A stretch of DNA of 38,536 nt from Gemmatimonadales bacterium (GTDB lineage Bacteria > Gemmatimonadota > Gemmatimonadetes > Longimicrobiales > Gaopeijiaceae): the NCBI GenBank assembly GCA_007695195.1, contig REEG01000117.1:1-38536 (forward strand). The letters are read 5' to 3'. Shown here one piece after another: positions 16,501 to 23,865 of the stretch. Made by a program: the position numbers and the translations under genes. Positions within the stretch are counted from its first letter, which is position 1; every line of letters begins with the position of its first letter. Under the pieces are notes generated by a model. The model had not been told where the DNA came from and ran no database searches. It saw only the letters and a list, made by a program, of their open reading frames with translations.

Positions 16501-17367
16501 ATGGTGGAGTACCGGGTGGTAGACGCCTTCACCCGGCGTCCCTTCGCCGGGAATCCGGCTGCGGTGGTGCTCCCGGGGGCGGAGGCGGTCGCCCTCACCG
16601 ATGGGGAGCGTCAGGCGGTGGCCGCGGAGATGAACCTCTCGGAGACGGCATTCCCCGGAGAGGCGGGGGCGGATGGCGTCCGGGAGCTGCGCTGGTTCAC
16701 CCCCACCACCGAGGTGAGCCTCTGTGGCCACGCCACCCTGGCCGCCGCCCACGCTCTCCTGGAAGAAGGAGCCGAGGCCCCCCTTCGCTTCACATCGCTC
16801 TCCGGACCCCTGGTGGTGGACCGGGAGGGATCGCGGCTCCGCCTCGACTTCCCGGCCGATCCCTTCCAGGAGACAACGCCGCCGGTGGGGCTCCTGGATG
16901 CACTGGGCATCGATGCAGCCGCTCGCTTCGTCACCGGCACCCGTTGCGCCCTGGTTCTCCTGGACGACCCCAGAAGGGTGGCTGAACTCCGTCCCCGGAT
17001 GGCTGAACTCGGCCAGGTTTCCCTGGCTCCCGGCGTCATGGGGGTGAGCGTCACCGCGCCCGGCTCCTGGCCCGACCTTCCCGCCGACGCCGAGCCCACG
17101 GATTTCGTCTCCCGGTTCTTCGGACCGTGGGTTGGGGTGGACGAGGACCCGGTGACGGGGATGGCCCACACCCTTCTGGGTCCGTGGTGGGCCCATCGCC
17201 TGGGGCGGGACGAGCTGCGTGCCTCCCAGGGAGGCACGAGGCGAGGTGAGCTTACGGTGCGAACCCGGGGCGACCGGGTGGACCTGCTGGGCCAGGCGGT
17301 GACAGTGGCCCGGGGGCGCCTCAGGCTCCCGGCCCCACTCTCAGAAAAATTAGAATCGGGATTCTAA
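16501..17367 (+). CDS. PhzF-family isomerase/epimerase-like protein
   Basis: The 288-residue protein matches the PhzF family, related to diaminopimelate-epimerase-fold enzymes. It starts with YRVVDAFTRRPFAGNPAAVV, has the presumed catalytic Glu48 in MNLSETAF, then FTPTTEVSLCGHATLAAAHA, and in the second half GPWVGVDEDPVTGMAHTLLG. Family members include PhzF of phenazine synthesis, but no phenazine genes are near, so a generic isomerase role is all that can be said. The start could also be the in-frame GTG at 16468, 6 bases after the VWA stop; the ATG gives the expected N-terminus. The stop codon lies inside the palindrome at 17346-17371, which supplies the last residues KLESGF. Confidence 0.85.
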   Translation: MVEYRVVDAFTRRPFAGNPAAVVLPGAEAVALTDGERQAVAAEMNLSETAFPGEAGADGVRELRWFTPTTEVSLCGHATLAAAHALLEEGAEAPLRFTSLSGPLVVDREGSRLRLDFPADPFQETTPPVGLLDALGIDAAARFVTGTRCALVLLDDPRRVAELRPRMAELGQVSLAPGVMGVSVTAPGSWPDLPADAEPTDFVSRFFGPWVGVDEDPVTGMAHTLLGPWWAHRLGRDELRASQGGTRRGELTVRTRGDRVDLLGQAVTVARGRLRLPAPLSEKLESGF

Positions 17368-17371
17368 TTTT
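17346..17371. repeat. 26-base palindrome, left copy
   Basis: This is a perfect inverted repeat: AAAATTAGAATC, GG, then GATTCTAATTTT. It overlaps the end of the PhzF-like gene and supplies its stop codon. A second copy lies at 17971-17996, with 22 of 26 positions identical. The AT-rich stem stands out in this GC-rich window. It could be a regulator site, a REP-like element or the edge of an inserted element. Confidence 0.7.
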
Positions 17372-17531
17372 GGCTTCCCGGGTATCCATCGATACCGTGG
17401 CACCAACGGTTTGATCTCCGCTAGAGACAGCGGCCCCTCTCCCCACCCGTCCCAGCCCGATCCTCGTCCCGACCCGTGGCCAGGCCCTCGGTCTCGCGTT
17501 CCTCAAGACCTCATCCTCGTATACGTTTTGT

Positions 17532-17595
17532 GCCCCCGCAGGAGAGTGCCCCCGAGGGGGTAGCACACCCCCAGGAGTGCACCCCTGGGGGTGTG
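17532..17595. repeat. Two tandem diverged hairpins
   Basis: Two related blocks follow each other: 17532-17561 (CCCCC, GC, AGGAG, then CCCCCGAGGGGG) and 17564-17595. The second forms a 12-bp perfect stem CACACCCCCAGG/CCTGGGGGTGTG with an 8-nt loop (17576-17583). Both share the order CCCCC-AGGAG-TGC-CCCC-GGGGG, so they look like a duplication. The second hairpin is strong enough to act as a terminator for PhzF, but only a short T-rich tract (TGTTCTT) follows. Confidence 0.55.
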
Positions 17596-17835
17596 TTCTT
17601 GGAGCGTGTTGGTGGCGGGTCCCTATGCGGCGTCACCTAATGAGGTTGTGCCCGTGGAAATGGGGATATGACCGTGGGAATGGGGGTGTTCGCGGGAGGC
17701 CGTGCGTGCCCCGCCAACAGCAACCCAGAACGAACGCCGAGGGGTACCAGACATCTGATACCCACCAATCTAAAGGGCCTGCGACAGGGCCTTCAGCCCG
17801 GAGGGGGTGGGGCTATACCCGGGTTCGAGATCCGT

Positions 17836-17851
17836 CGCCCCCTTGGGGGCG
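17836..17851. terminator. Short perfect GC palindrome
   Basis: CGCCCCC, TT, GGGGGCG forms a perfect 7-bp inverted repeat with a two-base centre in the gene-free stretch. It may be part of a terminator or of a larger folded RNA; no T-tract follows on either strand. Confidence 0.3.
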
Positions 17852-17970
17852 AGGTTGGGGTGCTGGCGCTTCCCTGCCATGCTATTGGTCGGCGCGGATG
17901 TGGATTCGGAGGCTCAGGTATCTCAGTCCATCGGCTCGGTCTTTTCTTGCACCAAACTTGGTGAAGCACC

Positions 17971-17996
17971 GAAACTAGAATCTGGATTCTAATTTC
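17971..17996. repeat. 26-base palindrome, right copy
   Basis: GAAACTAGAATC, TG, GATTCTAATTTC: the arms match at 11 of 12 positions. It matches the left copy (17346-17371) at 22 of 26 bases. The inner ends facing each other (GATTCTAATTTTGG from 17360 and, on the minus strand from 17982, GATTCTAGTTTCGG) match at 12 of 14, so the pair can also be read as terminal inverted repeats of a 623-base element. Confidence 0.65.
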
Positions 17997-18131
17997 AGAT
18001 TGACCCGTGAAACCGTCCGAATCTCGTCCCTGATCTCGTCCTTCATGACCGTCTCCCGGACCCCGTCCGTCATATGGCGGCTCAAGGGACTGACAAGTGT
18101 GATGGACGGAGGGGCGTCCAGCGGGCGCAGG

Positions 18132-18191
18132 GACCACTGGGGGGCAGAGAGCACTGGAGGGAAAGAGACCACTGGGGGCAGAGAGCACTGG
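18132..18191. repeat. Duplicated ~25-bp block with periodic CACTGG
   Basis: The block GACCACTGGGGG(G)CAGAG AGCACTGG occurs at 18132-18157 and again at 18167-18191, differing by one G. Within both, CACTGG recurs four times (18135, 18152, 18170, 18186) at 16-18-base spacing. It lies just beyond the ctaG stop, which is on the opposite strand. Confidence 0.55.
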
Positions 18192-18224
18192 CGGTCAAGC
18201 ACCGGCCGGCCCCAACCCTGGAAC

Positions 18225-19052
18225 TCAGGGCCCGATCTCTCCGGTGGGGAGCGCCTCCGGATCCTCCTTCCAGCTCCGGTATTCGTAGCTGGTCCAGCGG
18301 AAGAAGACGGCGGTGATGGCCACCCAGAAGACCAGCATCCCGGGGATCCACATGATGAGCCCGCCCAGGCGCTGATCCTCCAGCGCTGAGAGGGAGGTGA
18401 TGCGGGGCGCCGCGGCGTACCACGAGTAGAGGACGTCGTCGGAGAGGGTGATCATGGCCGAGACCACGGTCCCGGGGATTCCGAAGAGGAAGATCCACGC
18501 CATGAGGATGGGGCCGGCCGGAATACGCTGCAGCTCTTCCACGGGGCTCATGATGGGCCACCACATCATGACCGCCACCGCCATGAAGCTCACGTGCTGG
18601 ATGATGTGGACCGTGTGGTCCATCATGGCCCAGTTGTAGTAGCCCGGGAGGTGCCAGAAGATGAAGACCGCGTTGTAGGACAGGAAGGCCACCACCGGAT
18701 GGGTCAGGGCTCGACCCACATGATAGACGGGACGGAACTTGAGCGCCTTCCGGACCAGGCCGGGCGGCAGCCCCCAGAGGAGGAAGGGGGGCATGATGAG
18801 CATCAGGAGGAGATGCTGCACCATGTGGGCGCTGAAGAGGTAGTTGTCGGACCACTCGTGGAGGGGTCCGTTCAGCGAGAAGAAGATGATGAGGACGGCA
18901 GTGATCCACGACGCTGCCCGCAGGCCGGCCTTCGGGTCCTCCGACCACCCGAATCGACGCGTCGCCGGACCCACCGCCAACCAGTAGGCCCCGAGGAGAT
19001 AGAGACATCCCACCAGGATACTGGGGAAAACCTCGAAACCCAGGATGTCCAT
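18225..19052 (-). CDS. Cytochrome c oxidase assembly factor CtaG (caa3 type)
   Basis: This 275-residue membrane protein of the caa3_CtaG family (PF09678) has about seven hydrophobic segments and the family histidines in LFSAHMVQHLLLMLIMPP and DHTVHIIQHVSFMAV. It is needed for assembly, probably of the copper centre, of caa3 oxidases in Bacillus-type systems. The start is the ATG at 19052, with GGAG 5 bases upstream; the ATG at 19088 would add 12 residues without a ribosome binding site. It is the last gene of the ctaCDEFG run and is followed by the gene-free stretch. Confidence 0.88.
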   Translation of the reverse strand: MDILGFEVFPSILVGCLYLLGAYWLAVGPATRRFGWSEDPKAGLRAASWITAVLIIFFSLNGPLHEWSDNYLFSAHMVQHLLLMLIMPPFLLWGLPPGLVRKALKFRPVYHVGRALTHPVVAFLSYNAVFIFWHLPGYYNWAMMDHTVHIIQHVSFMAVAVMMWWPIMSPVEELQRIPAGPILMAWIFLFGIPGTVVSAMITLSDDVLYSWYAAAPRITSLSALEDQRLGGLIMWIPGMLVFWVAITAVFFRWTSYEYRSWKEDPEALPTGEIGP

Positions 19053-19121
19053 GGAACTCCGGTACGTCGGTGGGAGCCCCGTTCCCACACCGGGAGACGG
19101 GGCGGTCTCCCCAACTCGACG

Positions 19122-19454
19122 CTATCCGCCGAACCGGGGCAGAACGTGGTAGATGACCATGAGGGCCCCTACCATGAAGGTGGCCAGCACCACCCCCGCC
19201 ATGAATACCCAGGTGAGGAAGCGGGGCTCCATCTTCAGGTGCATGAAGAACATGATCACCAGCACCACCTTGGCCGCCGAGAGCAGGACCAGGAGGGGGG
19301 CCTCGTAGGCGTCCATGGCTTCGATGTAGAAGATGGCCACCTCCACTCCGGTGACCACCGCCAGGATGATGCCGATCCAGACGTAGAAGGAGGCGGAGGG
19401 GTGGCTGTGGTGCTCTGCGCCCTCGTGGGCGTGTGTAGTAGCGTCGGTGCTCAT
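19122..19454 (-). CDS. Cytochrome c oxidase subunit IV (CtaF)
   Basis: The small 110-residue protein has three membrane segments (about residues 22-46, 53-74 and 80-104) after a histidine-rich N-terminus (THAHEGAEHHSH). The second segment ends with MFFMHLKME, characteristic of prokaryotic subunit IV (COX4_pro/CyoD-like). It stabilises the oxidase rather than binding cofactors. GAGGAG lies about 8 bases before the ATG. It follows ctaE by 10 bases, so the two are almost certainly cotranscribed. Confidence 0.88.
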   Translation of the reverse strand: MSTDATTHAHEGAEHHSHPSASFYVWIGIILAVVTGVEVAIFYIEAMDAYEAPLLVLLSAAKVVLVIMFFMHLKMEPRFLTWVFMAGVVLATFMVGALMVIYHVLPRFGG

Positions 19455-19464
19455 GCGGGTCTCC

Positions 19465-20064
19465 TCACTGGATCAGGTAAACCAGGGTGAAGATGACGAT
19501 CCAGATGATATCCACGAAGTGCCAGTAGAGCCCGGCGATCTCCACCTGCTCGGACTTGGCCGGCGGGATCCGGTCCCGGAACAGGAGCCAGATCAGCGCA
19601 CCGATCCAGACGATCCCCAGGATGACGTGGAGCTTATGGGTCCCGGTAAGGACATAGTACGCCGACCCGAAGGTACTGGACCCCAGGGTCAGGCCGTAGT
19701 CGATGTACTTGAGGTAGCTGGTCCCCTCCATGTACAGGAAGACGGCCCCCATGGCGATGACGAAGAATAGCCACAGGATTCCGGCCTTCTTCCGGGCGTT
19801 CTGCACAGCGTGGAGCGCCAGCACGAAGGCCAGCGATGAGAAGAGAAGGACCGTGGTGCTGATGGTGGTGTGCAGGACGTCGAAGATCTCGTCGGGGTAG
19901 GGGCCCACCACGGCCCGACCCTTGTAGACCATGTAGGTGGAGATCAGCGTCCCGAAGAAGAGGCACTCCGACGCGATGAAGGTCCAGAAGCCAACCTTCC
20001 AGTTGGAAACCCCCGTGGAGGTGTGGCCGTGTTCATCCACCGCGGCTGTCGCTGCCTGAGCCAT
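19465..20064 (-). CDS. Cytochrome c oxidase subunit III (CtaE)
   Basis: The 199-residue protein matches the short, five-helix form of subunit III found in bacterial aa3/caa3 oxidases. It opens with NWKVGFWTFIASECLFFGTL and closes with AGLYWHFVDIIWIVIFTLVY, both signature ends of the family. It is an integral inner-membrane subunit without redox centres that supports proton uptake by subunit I. It lies 39 bases after ctaD and 10 bases before ctaF. Confidence 0.93.
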   Translation of the reverse strand: MAQAATAAVDEHGHTSTGVSNWKVGFWTFIASECLFFGTLISTYMVYKGRAVVGPYPDEIFDVLHTTISTTVLLFSSLAFVLALHAVQNARKKAGILWLFFVIAMGAVFLYMEGTSYLKYIDYGLTLGSSTFGSAYYVLTGTHKLHVILGIVWIGALIWLLFRDRIPPAKSEQVEIAGLYWHFVDIIWIVIFTLVYLIQ

Positions 20065-20103
20065 ATCGTTCCGATTCCGGGTTGAGCGGGAGGACGCAGG
20101 GGC

Positions 20104-21954
20104 CTAGTGCCCGTGTCCTTCGGGGAAGGCGGGCTCGAAGGCCCACATGAACATGGCCAGGATCACCGGGAGCATACCCAGGGCGATGATCCACCAGACT
20201 CCGGTCATGACCAATGCCCAGGACAGGGTGATGGCTCCAGCCAGCACGATGGGCCAGTAGGAGGGATTCGGCATCACCGGTTCCTCCTCGGGCTCGGGCA
20301 TGGTCACCGCCAACACTTCCTCCCGCTCCTGCTTGTGCCAGAGAGGCTCCCGGCTCCGAACCGTGGGGATCCGGGGGAAGTTGTAGTGGTGCGGCGGCGA
20401 CGGCGTGGCCCACTCCAGAGTAGCGGCGCCCCACGGGTTGGCGGACGCCGGCTCACCACTCCGCCAGCTCTTCACGATGTTCCAGACCATGATCACCGAG
20501 GAGATGCCGAAGATGAAGGCGCCCACGGTGGAGAGCTGGTTGTAGATGTCCACATTCAGCTCGGCCGAGTAGGTGTAGATCCGTCGGGGCATCCCGAAAA
20601 GCCCGGCGAAGTGCATGGGGAAGAAGGTGAGGTTGAACCCCACCATGGTGGTCCAGAAGTGCCACTTCCCCAGCGTCTCATCGAGGAATCGGCCCCGCAC
20701 CTTGGGGAACCAGTAGTAGAGGCCGGCCCAGAGCCCCATCATGGCGGCACCCACGATGACGTAGTGGAAGTGGGCAACCACGAAGTAGGAGTCGTGCTGC
20801 TGCAGGTTCACCGGCGCCGAGGCGTGCATGATCCCCGAAAGACCACCCACCGTGAACACGGCCAGGAGTCCGATGCAGAAGAGCATGGCGGTGGTGAACT
20901 TGAGGGAGCCTCCCCACATGGTGGCCAGCCAGTTGAAGATCTTCACCCCCGTGGGGATGGCGATGATCATGGTGGCGGCCACGAAGAAGGAGTCGGCGAT
21001 GGGACCGAGCCCCACCGTGAACATGTGGTGACTCCAGACGCCCCACCCGATGAAGCCGATGAGGATCCCGGCGTAGACCACGATGGGATACCCGAAGAGG
21101 GGCTTCTTGGAGAAGGTGGGGATCACGTCGGAGATGACCCCGAAGGCCGGCAGAACCAGGATGTAGACTTCCGGGTGACCGAAGATCCAGAAGAGGTGCT
21201 GCCAGAGGACCGGATCCCCTCCTCCCCCAGGCTGGAAGAAGACGGTGCCGAAGAGGCGGTCGAAGCCCAGGAAGATGAGGGCCACTCCGATCACCGGGAC
21301 CGCCGTGATGAGCAGGAAGCTCGTCACCAGCGTCATCCAGGTGAACAGGGGCATTCGCATGAGCTTCATCCCCGGCGCCCGCATGTTGATGATGGTGGTG
21401 ATGAAGTTCACCCCACCCATGATGGACGCGATCCCCAGGATCGAGAGCCCGATGAGCCAGAAGTTGGTGTTCTGCCCCGGCGAGAACTCAGGGGATGTCA
21501 GGGTGGCGTATCCCACCCACGACGCGTGGGGGGCCGCTCCGAAGAGGAACGACGAATTGATGTAGATGCCACCGAAGAGGAAGATCCAGAACGCCAGGGC
21601 ATTCAGGCGTGGGAAGGCCACGTCCCTGGCCCCGATCTGCAGCGGGATCAGGTAATTGAAGAAGGCCACCGCCATGGGCATGGCCACCAGGAAGATCATG
21701 GTGGTGCCATGCATGGTGAAGAACTGGTTGTACAGTTCCGGCGTGATGAGCGACTGCCCCGGGAACATGAGCTGGGCCCGGATGACCAGCGCCTTGGCCC
21801 CTGCAATGAAGAAGAAGAACGTGGCGGCCACGAAGTACATGATCGCGATCCGCTTGTGGTCCACGGTGGTGATCCAGCTCCAGACCCCCGTGTCCTCTTC
21901 GTGGTGGGCGGGGGCTTCCCGCCCGACCGGTGTTTCAAGTCCGATGGTCGACAT
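20104..21954 (-). CDS. Cytochrome c oxidase subunit I (CtaD), A-type with C-terminal extension
   Basis: This 616-residue catalytic subunit reduces O2 at a haem a3-CuB centre. Visible ligands are H82 (haem a, TMHGTTM), H260 with E262 and Tyr264 in GHPEVYIL, H309 and H310 (CuB), H395 (haem a3) and H397 (haem a) in VVAHFHYV. The E262 in XGHPEV marks the A1 group and the D-channel; K338 in PTGVKIF fits the K-channel. After the usual 12 helices the C-terminal ~65 residues add two more membrane segments (from YWPIVLAGAITLSW on), as in other long caa3 subunits I. It lies between ctaC and ctaE on the same strand with short gaps. Confidence 0.96.
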   Translation of the reverse strand: MSTIGLETPVGREAPAHHEEDTGVWSWITTVDHKRIAIMYFVAATFFFFIAGAKALVIRAQLMFPGQSLITPELYNQFFTMHGTTMIFLVAMPMAVAFFNYLIPLQIGARDVAFPRLNALAFWIFLFGGIYINSSFLFGAAPHASWVGYATLTSPEFSPGQNTNFWLIGLSILGIASIMGGVNFITTIINMRAPGMKLMRMPLFTWMTLVTSFLLITAVPVIGVALIFLGFDRLFGTVFFQPGGGGDPVLWQHLFWIFGHPEVYILVLPAFGVISDVIPTFSKKPLFGYPIVVYAGILIGFIGWGVWSHHMFTVGLGPIADSFFVAATMIIAIPTGVKIFNWLATMWGGSLKFTTAMLFCIGLLAVFTVGGLSGIMHASAPVNLQQHDSYFVVAHFHYVIVGAAMMGLWAGLYYWFPKVRGRFLDETLGKWHFWTTMVGFNLTFFPMHFAGLFGMPRRIYTYSAELNVDIYNQLSTVGAFIFGISSVIMVWNIVKSWRSGEPASANPWGAATLEWATPSPPHHYNFPRIPTVRSREPLWHKQEREEVLAVTMPEPEEEPVMPNPSYWPIVLAGAITLSWALVMTGVWWIIALGMLPVILAMFMWAFEPAFPEGHGH

Positions 21955-21995
21955 CGTGTTTGTCTAGCCTCTCTGCCCGGGGGATCCGGTGGTGG

Positions 21996-23291
21996 TCACT
22001 TCAGGCTGAGGAGGTAGACCGCAATGGCCTCCACCTCATCGTCGGAGAGGCCCGTGGCGGGCCAGTTTCCTCCCGGGTAGTCCACCCCGGGCATGGCCAC
22101 GGCGGCCTTCATGCCCATGGGGTCCTTGATCCATCGGATCAGGTTCTCCCGGTTGTTCTCCATGATGCCGGCTCCCAGGGTGTGGCGGGCCCCGAAGAGG
22201 GTGAGATTCGGCCCGATGACACCCTGGGCGGACGTTCCCTGCACCGCGTGGCAGGCGATGCAGGTGGAGCCCAGGAAGACCTCCCGTCCCCGGGCCACCA
22301 GTGGATCGTCGTCGTGGGTGGAAGCGGCCTGAACCGGCAGAACTTCGTTGCCGGTGGCGACAACCGGGACCCCGGAGCCATCCAGATCCCCCGCCCCGTT
22401 TCCGTATTCGGCTGCGTATTCGGCCACCTCAGCCAACGCTTGGCTGGGGGAATCGGCGCCCTCGCTGGGGAAATCGGCTGCCTCGGTGGGGAAATCGGCG
22501 CCCTCCGAGCGGAACCACCGGTCGACCCAGTCCTGGAAACCCTCTTCCGTATCCACCACCACCCGCATGGCCATGAGGGCGTGGGACTGGCCGCAGAATT
22601 CGGCGCACTGGCCCATGAACACCCCGGTCTGCAGGGGGGTGAAGTAGAGCCAGTTGTACTTGGGATCCTGCCCCTCCCGCACCGCCGGGACAGGGTTCGC
22701 ATCCCGCTTCCCCCCCAGCTTGGGCACCCAGAACGAGTGGATCACGTCGTTGGAGTGCAGTCGCAGATTCACCGGTTGATCCACAGGTAGCCAGAGTTCA
22801 TTGGCCGTGGTGATCCCCTGCTCCGGGTAGTGGAACTCCCACCAGAACTGATGGCCCGTGACGTGGACCTCCATGGCGTCCTCGGACACGGGACGCTGGG
22901 TGGCGAACACGGCCTGGATGGAGGGGATGGCAATGGCGATGACGATGAGGGCCGGCCCCACCGTCCAGCCGATCTCCAGCCCGAGATGGCCCCGGATCTG
23001 GCGCGGCTGCTCATCTTCCGATTTCCGCCGGTACTTCACCACCACATAGGTGAGGAGCACCCAGACCACCGCCAGGATGAGCATCGTCCACCAGAAGATG
23101 CTCACGTAGAGCGAGTGGATGATCTCGGCGAAGTCCGAGTGGGGATTGATGGTGGATTGGGGATACTCCGCTCCGCAACCGGCCAGGACCAGGAGCAGGG
23201 CAAGGAGAATGGCCGTACAGATGGATCCCCGGAGGGACCGATTTCCGCCGGCCAGGGGCGGGGGTGCTGCGGTGGATCGCGTCAGGCGCAT
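21996..23291 (-). CDS. Cytochrome c oxidase subunit II fused to cytochrome c (CtaC, caa3 type)
   Basis: This 431-residue lipoprotein is the electron entry subunit. The signal peptide ends in a lipobox (VLAGC, C39). Two membrane helices (about 62-86 and 106-128) precede the cupredoxin domain with CuA ligands H185, C229, C233, H237 and M240 (CAEFCGQSHALM). A linker with a short repeat (about 261-285) joins it to a cytochrome c domain with haem motif CIACH (344-348) and a probable axial Met400 in VAMPGVDYPGG. The fused cytochrome defines a caa3 oxidase. It is the first gene of the ctaCDEFG operon. The ATG at 23291 has a GGAG about 13 bases upstream, a rather long spacing. No ctaA/ctaB (haem A synthesis) gene is in the window. 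Confidence 0.96.
   Translation of the reverse strand: MRLTRSTAAPPPLAGGNRSLRGSICTAILLALLLVLAGCGAEYPQSTINPHSDFAEIIHSLYVSIFWWTMLILAVVWVLLTYVVVKYRRKSEDEQPRQIRGHLGLEIGWTVGPALIVIAIAIPSIQAVFATQRPVSEDAMEVHVTGHQFWWEFHYPEQGITTANELWLPVDQPVNLRLHSNDVIHSFWVPKLGGKRDANPVPAVREGQDPKYNWLYFTPLQTGVFMGQCAEFCGQSHALMAMRVVVDTEEGFQDWVDRWFRSEGADFPTEAADFPSEGADSPSQALAEVAEYAAEYGNGAGDLDGSGVPVVATGNEVLPVQAASTHDDDPLVARGREVFLGSTCIACHAVQGTSAQGVIGPNLTLFGARHTLGAGIMENNRENLIRWIKDPMGMKAAVAMPGVDYPGGNWPATGLSDDEVEAIAVYLLSLK
22446..22508 (-). repeat. Three 21-bp tandem repeats in the ctaC linker
   Basis: Units 22446-22466, 22467-22487 and 22488-22508 share GGGGAAATCGGCGCCCTCGG-like sequence (plus-strand view) with a few substitutions. 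They encode the linker EGADFPT-EAADFPS-EGADSPS between the CuA and cytochrome c domains. The period is a multiple of three, so copy number can change without breaking the frame. Confidence 0.75.
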
Positions 23292-23421
23292 GGGACTACC
23301 CGAGCTCCGCTTGAAGCCTGCACTCTCCCCGGGATCCCGATCGACCCTTGGGTGTTGGATCAGGGATGTGGGGGAGAGGGAGGCGGTGGGGATCTTCCGG
23401 CTGTGATCCGGAAAACCTCAA

Positions 23422-23679
23422 TCAGTGTGAGGGGACCACTGGAATGGCTTCGTCCATGAGCATCACGGGAATTCCATCCCGGATCGGGAACAGGAGGGAG
23501 CCATCCTCTCGAATCAGGGCCTCTTGGAGGGGCTGAACGATAGTCTCGCCGGCCCGGTTCCGCACCTCACCTTCGGCAATGGAAGCGTTCACCGCCTTGA
23601 GAGTCTGCTCGTCGGCCAGGCGCACCGCTTCCTTGGTCTCTGGACACACTAGGATGTTCAAAAGATCAGGATCCACCAT
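23422..23679 (-). CDS. Trm112-family small protein
   Basis: The 85-residue protein has the Trm112/YcaR layout: a start of DPDLLNILVCPETKEAV and an end of PIRDGIPVMLMDEAI. Bacterial members are small, often zinc-linked proteins near cell-envelope or methyltransferase genes. The usual CPxC zinc pair is broken here (Cys12 kept, the second Cys replaced by Thr15), and no other cysteine exists, so metal binding is unlikely. GAAGGGGG about 10 bases before the ATG is a good ribosome binding site. It lies upstream of ctaC on the same strand with a 130-base gap. Confidence 0.85.
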   Translation of the reverse strand: MVDPDLLNILVCPETKEAVRLADEQTLKAVNASIAEGEVRNRAGETIVQPLQEALIREDGSLLFPIRDGIPVMLMDEAIPVVPSH

Positions 23680-23782
23680 CTAAAAAACCCCCTTCGGTGT
23701 CAACCGGAATCGTTATCGTTCCAAGTACCTGAGCCAACCCGACCCGACGCCGTGCGTCGCTTGCACGCCGGCCGTGAAGGTC

Positions 23783-23791
23783 TGTTAAGTT
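23783..23791 (+). promoter_or_regulatory. Possible extended -10 promoter for the DUF192 gene
   Basis: TGTTAAGTT (23783-23791) fits an extended -10 (TGn-TAnnnT). TTGCAC at 23761-23766 could serve as -35 with a 19-base spacer, slightly long. The start would give a leader of about 65-70 bases before the ATG at 23866. The same 186-base divergent gap must also drive the Trm112 gene; no clear minus-strand promoter is seen. Confidence 0.35.
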
Positions 23792-23865
23792 AGCACCGGT
23801 CAGATGACGGAGCGACCACCCCGTAACCTTCCTTCCCCTTCCAGCCTCGAACCCGCCGGATCCAT

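Larger units (their letters stand above)
17372..18224. other. ~850-base gene-free stretch between convergent PhzF and ctaG
   Basis: No credible gene was found. Open frames here (for example 17577-17978 plus strand, 17793-18188 minus strand) have no domain-like pattern or start signal. The content is structural: tandem hairpins at 17532-17595, a short perfect palindrome at 17836-17851, the second 26-base palindrome at 17971-17996 and a duplicated block at 18132-18191. A GGTTCGAGATCC at 17822 resembles a tRNA T-arm, but no acceptor or anticodon arm fits. A structured non-coding RNA or a decayed small mobile element are both possible. Confidence 0.5.

Noticed and set aside
17815-17860. tRNA-like T-arm GGTTCGAGATCC
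   Set aside because: The stem around it does not pair at five positions and no acceptor stem, D-arm or anticodon arm can be placed.
17577-17992. Short frames in the gene-free stretch, including one ending in KLESGF
   Set aside because: The shared ending comes from the repeated palindrome, not from homologous protein; no start signal or domain-like composition.
18132-18191. CRISPR-like periodic repeat
   Set aside because: Only two imperfect copies with no spacer of 25-40 bases of unique sequence and no cas gene in the window.
18082-19008. 308-codon minus-strand frame overlapping ctaG
   Set aside because: Different frame from the CtaG protein, which has seven membrane helices and a ribosome binding site; the alternative is histidine/proline/glycine noise.
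20107-22017. 636-codon open frame on the plus strand
   Set aside because: Antisense of ctaD, whose haem and copper ligands are all present on the minus strand; the plus-strand product is histidine- and glycine-rich noise typical of high-GC antisense frames.
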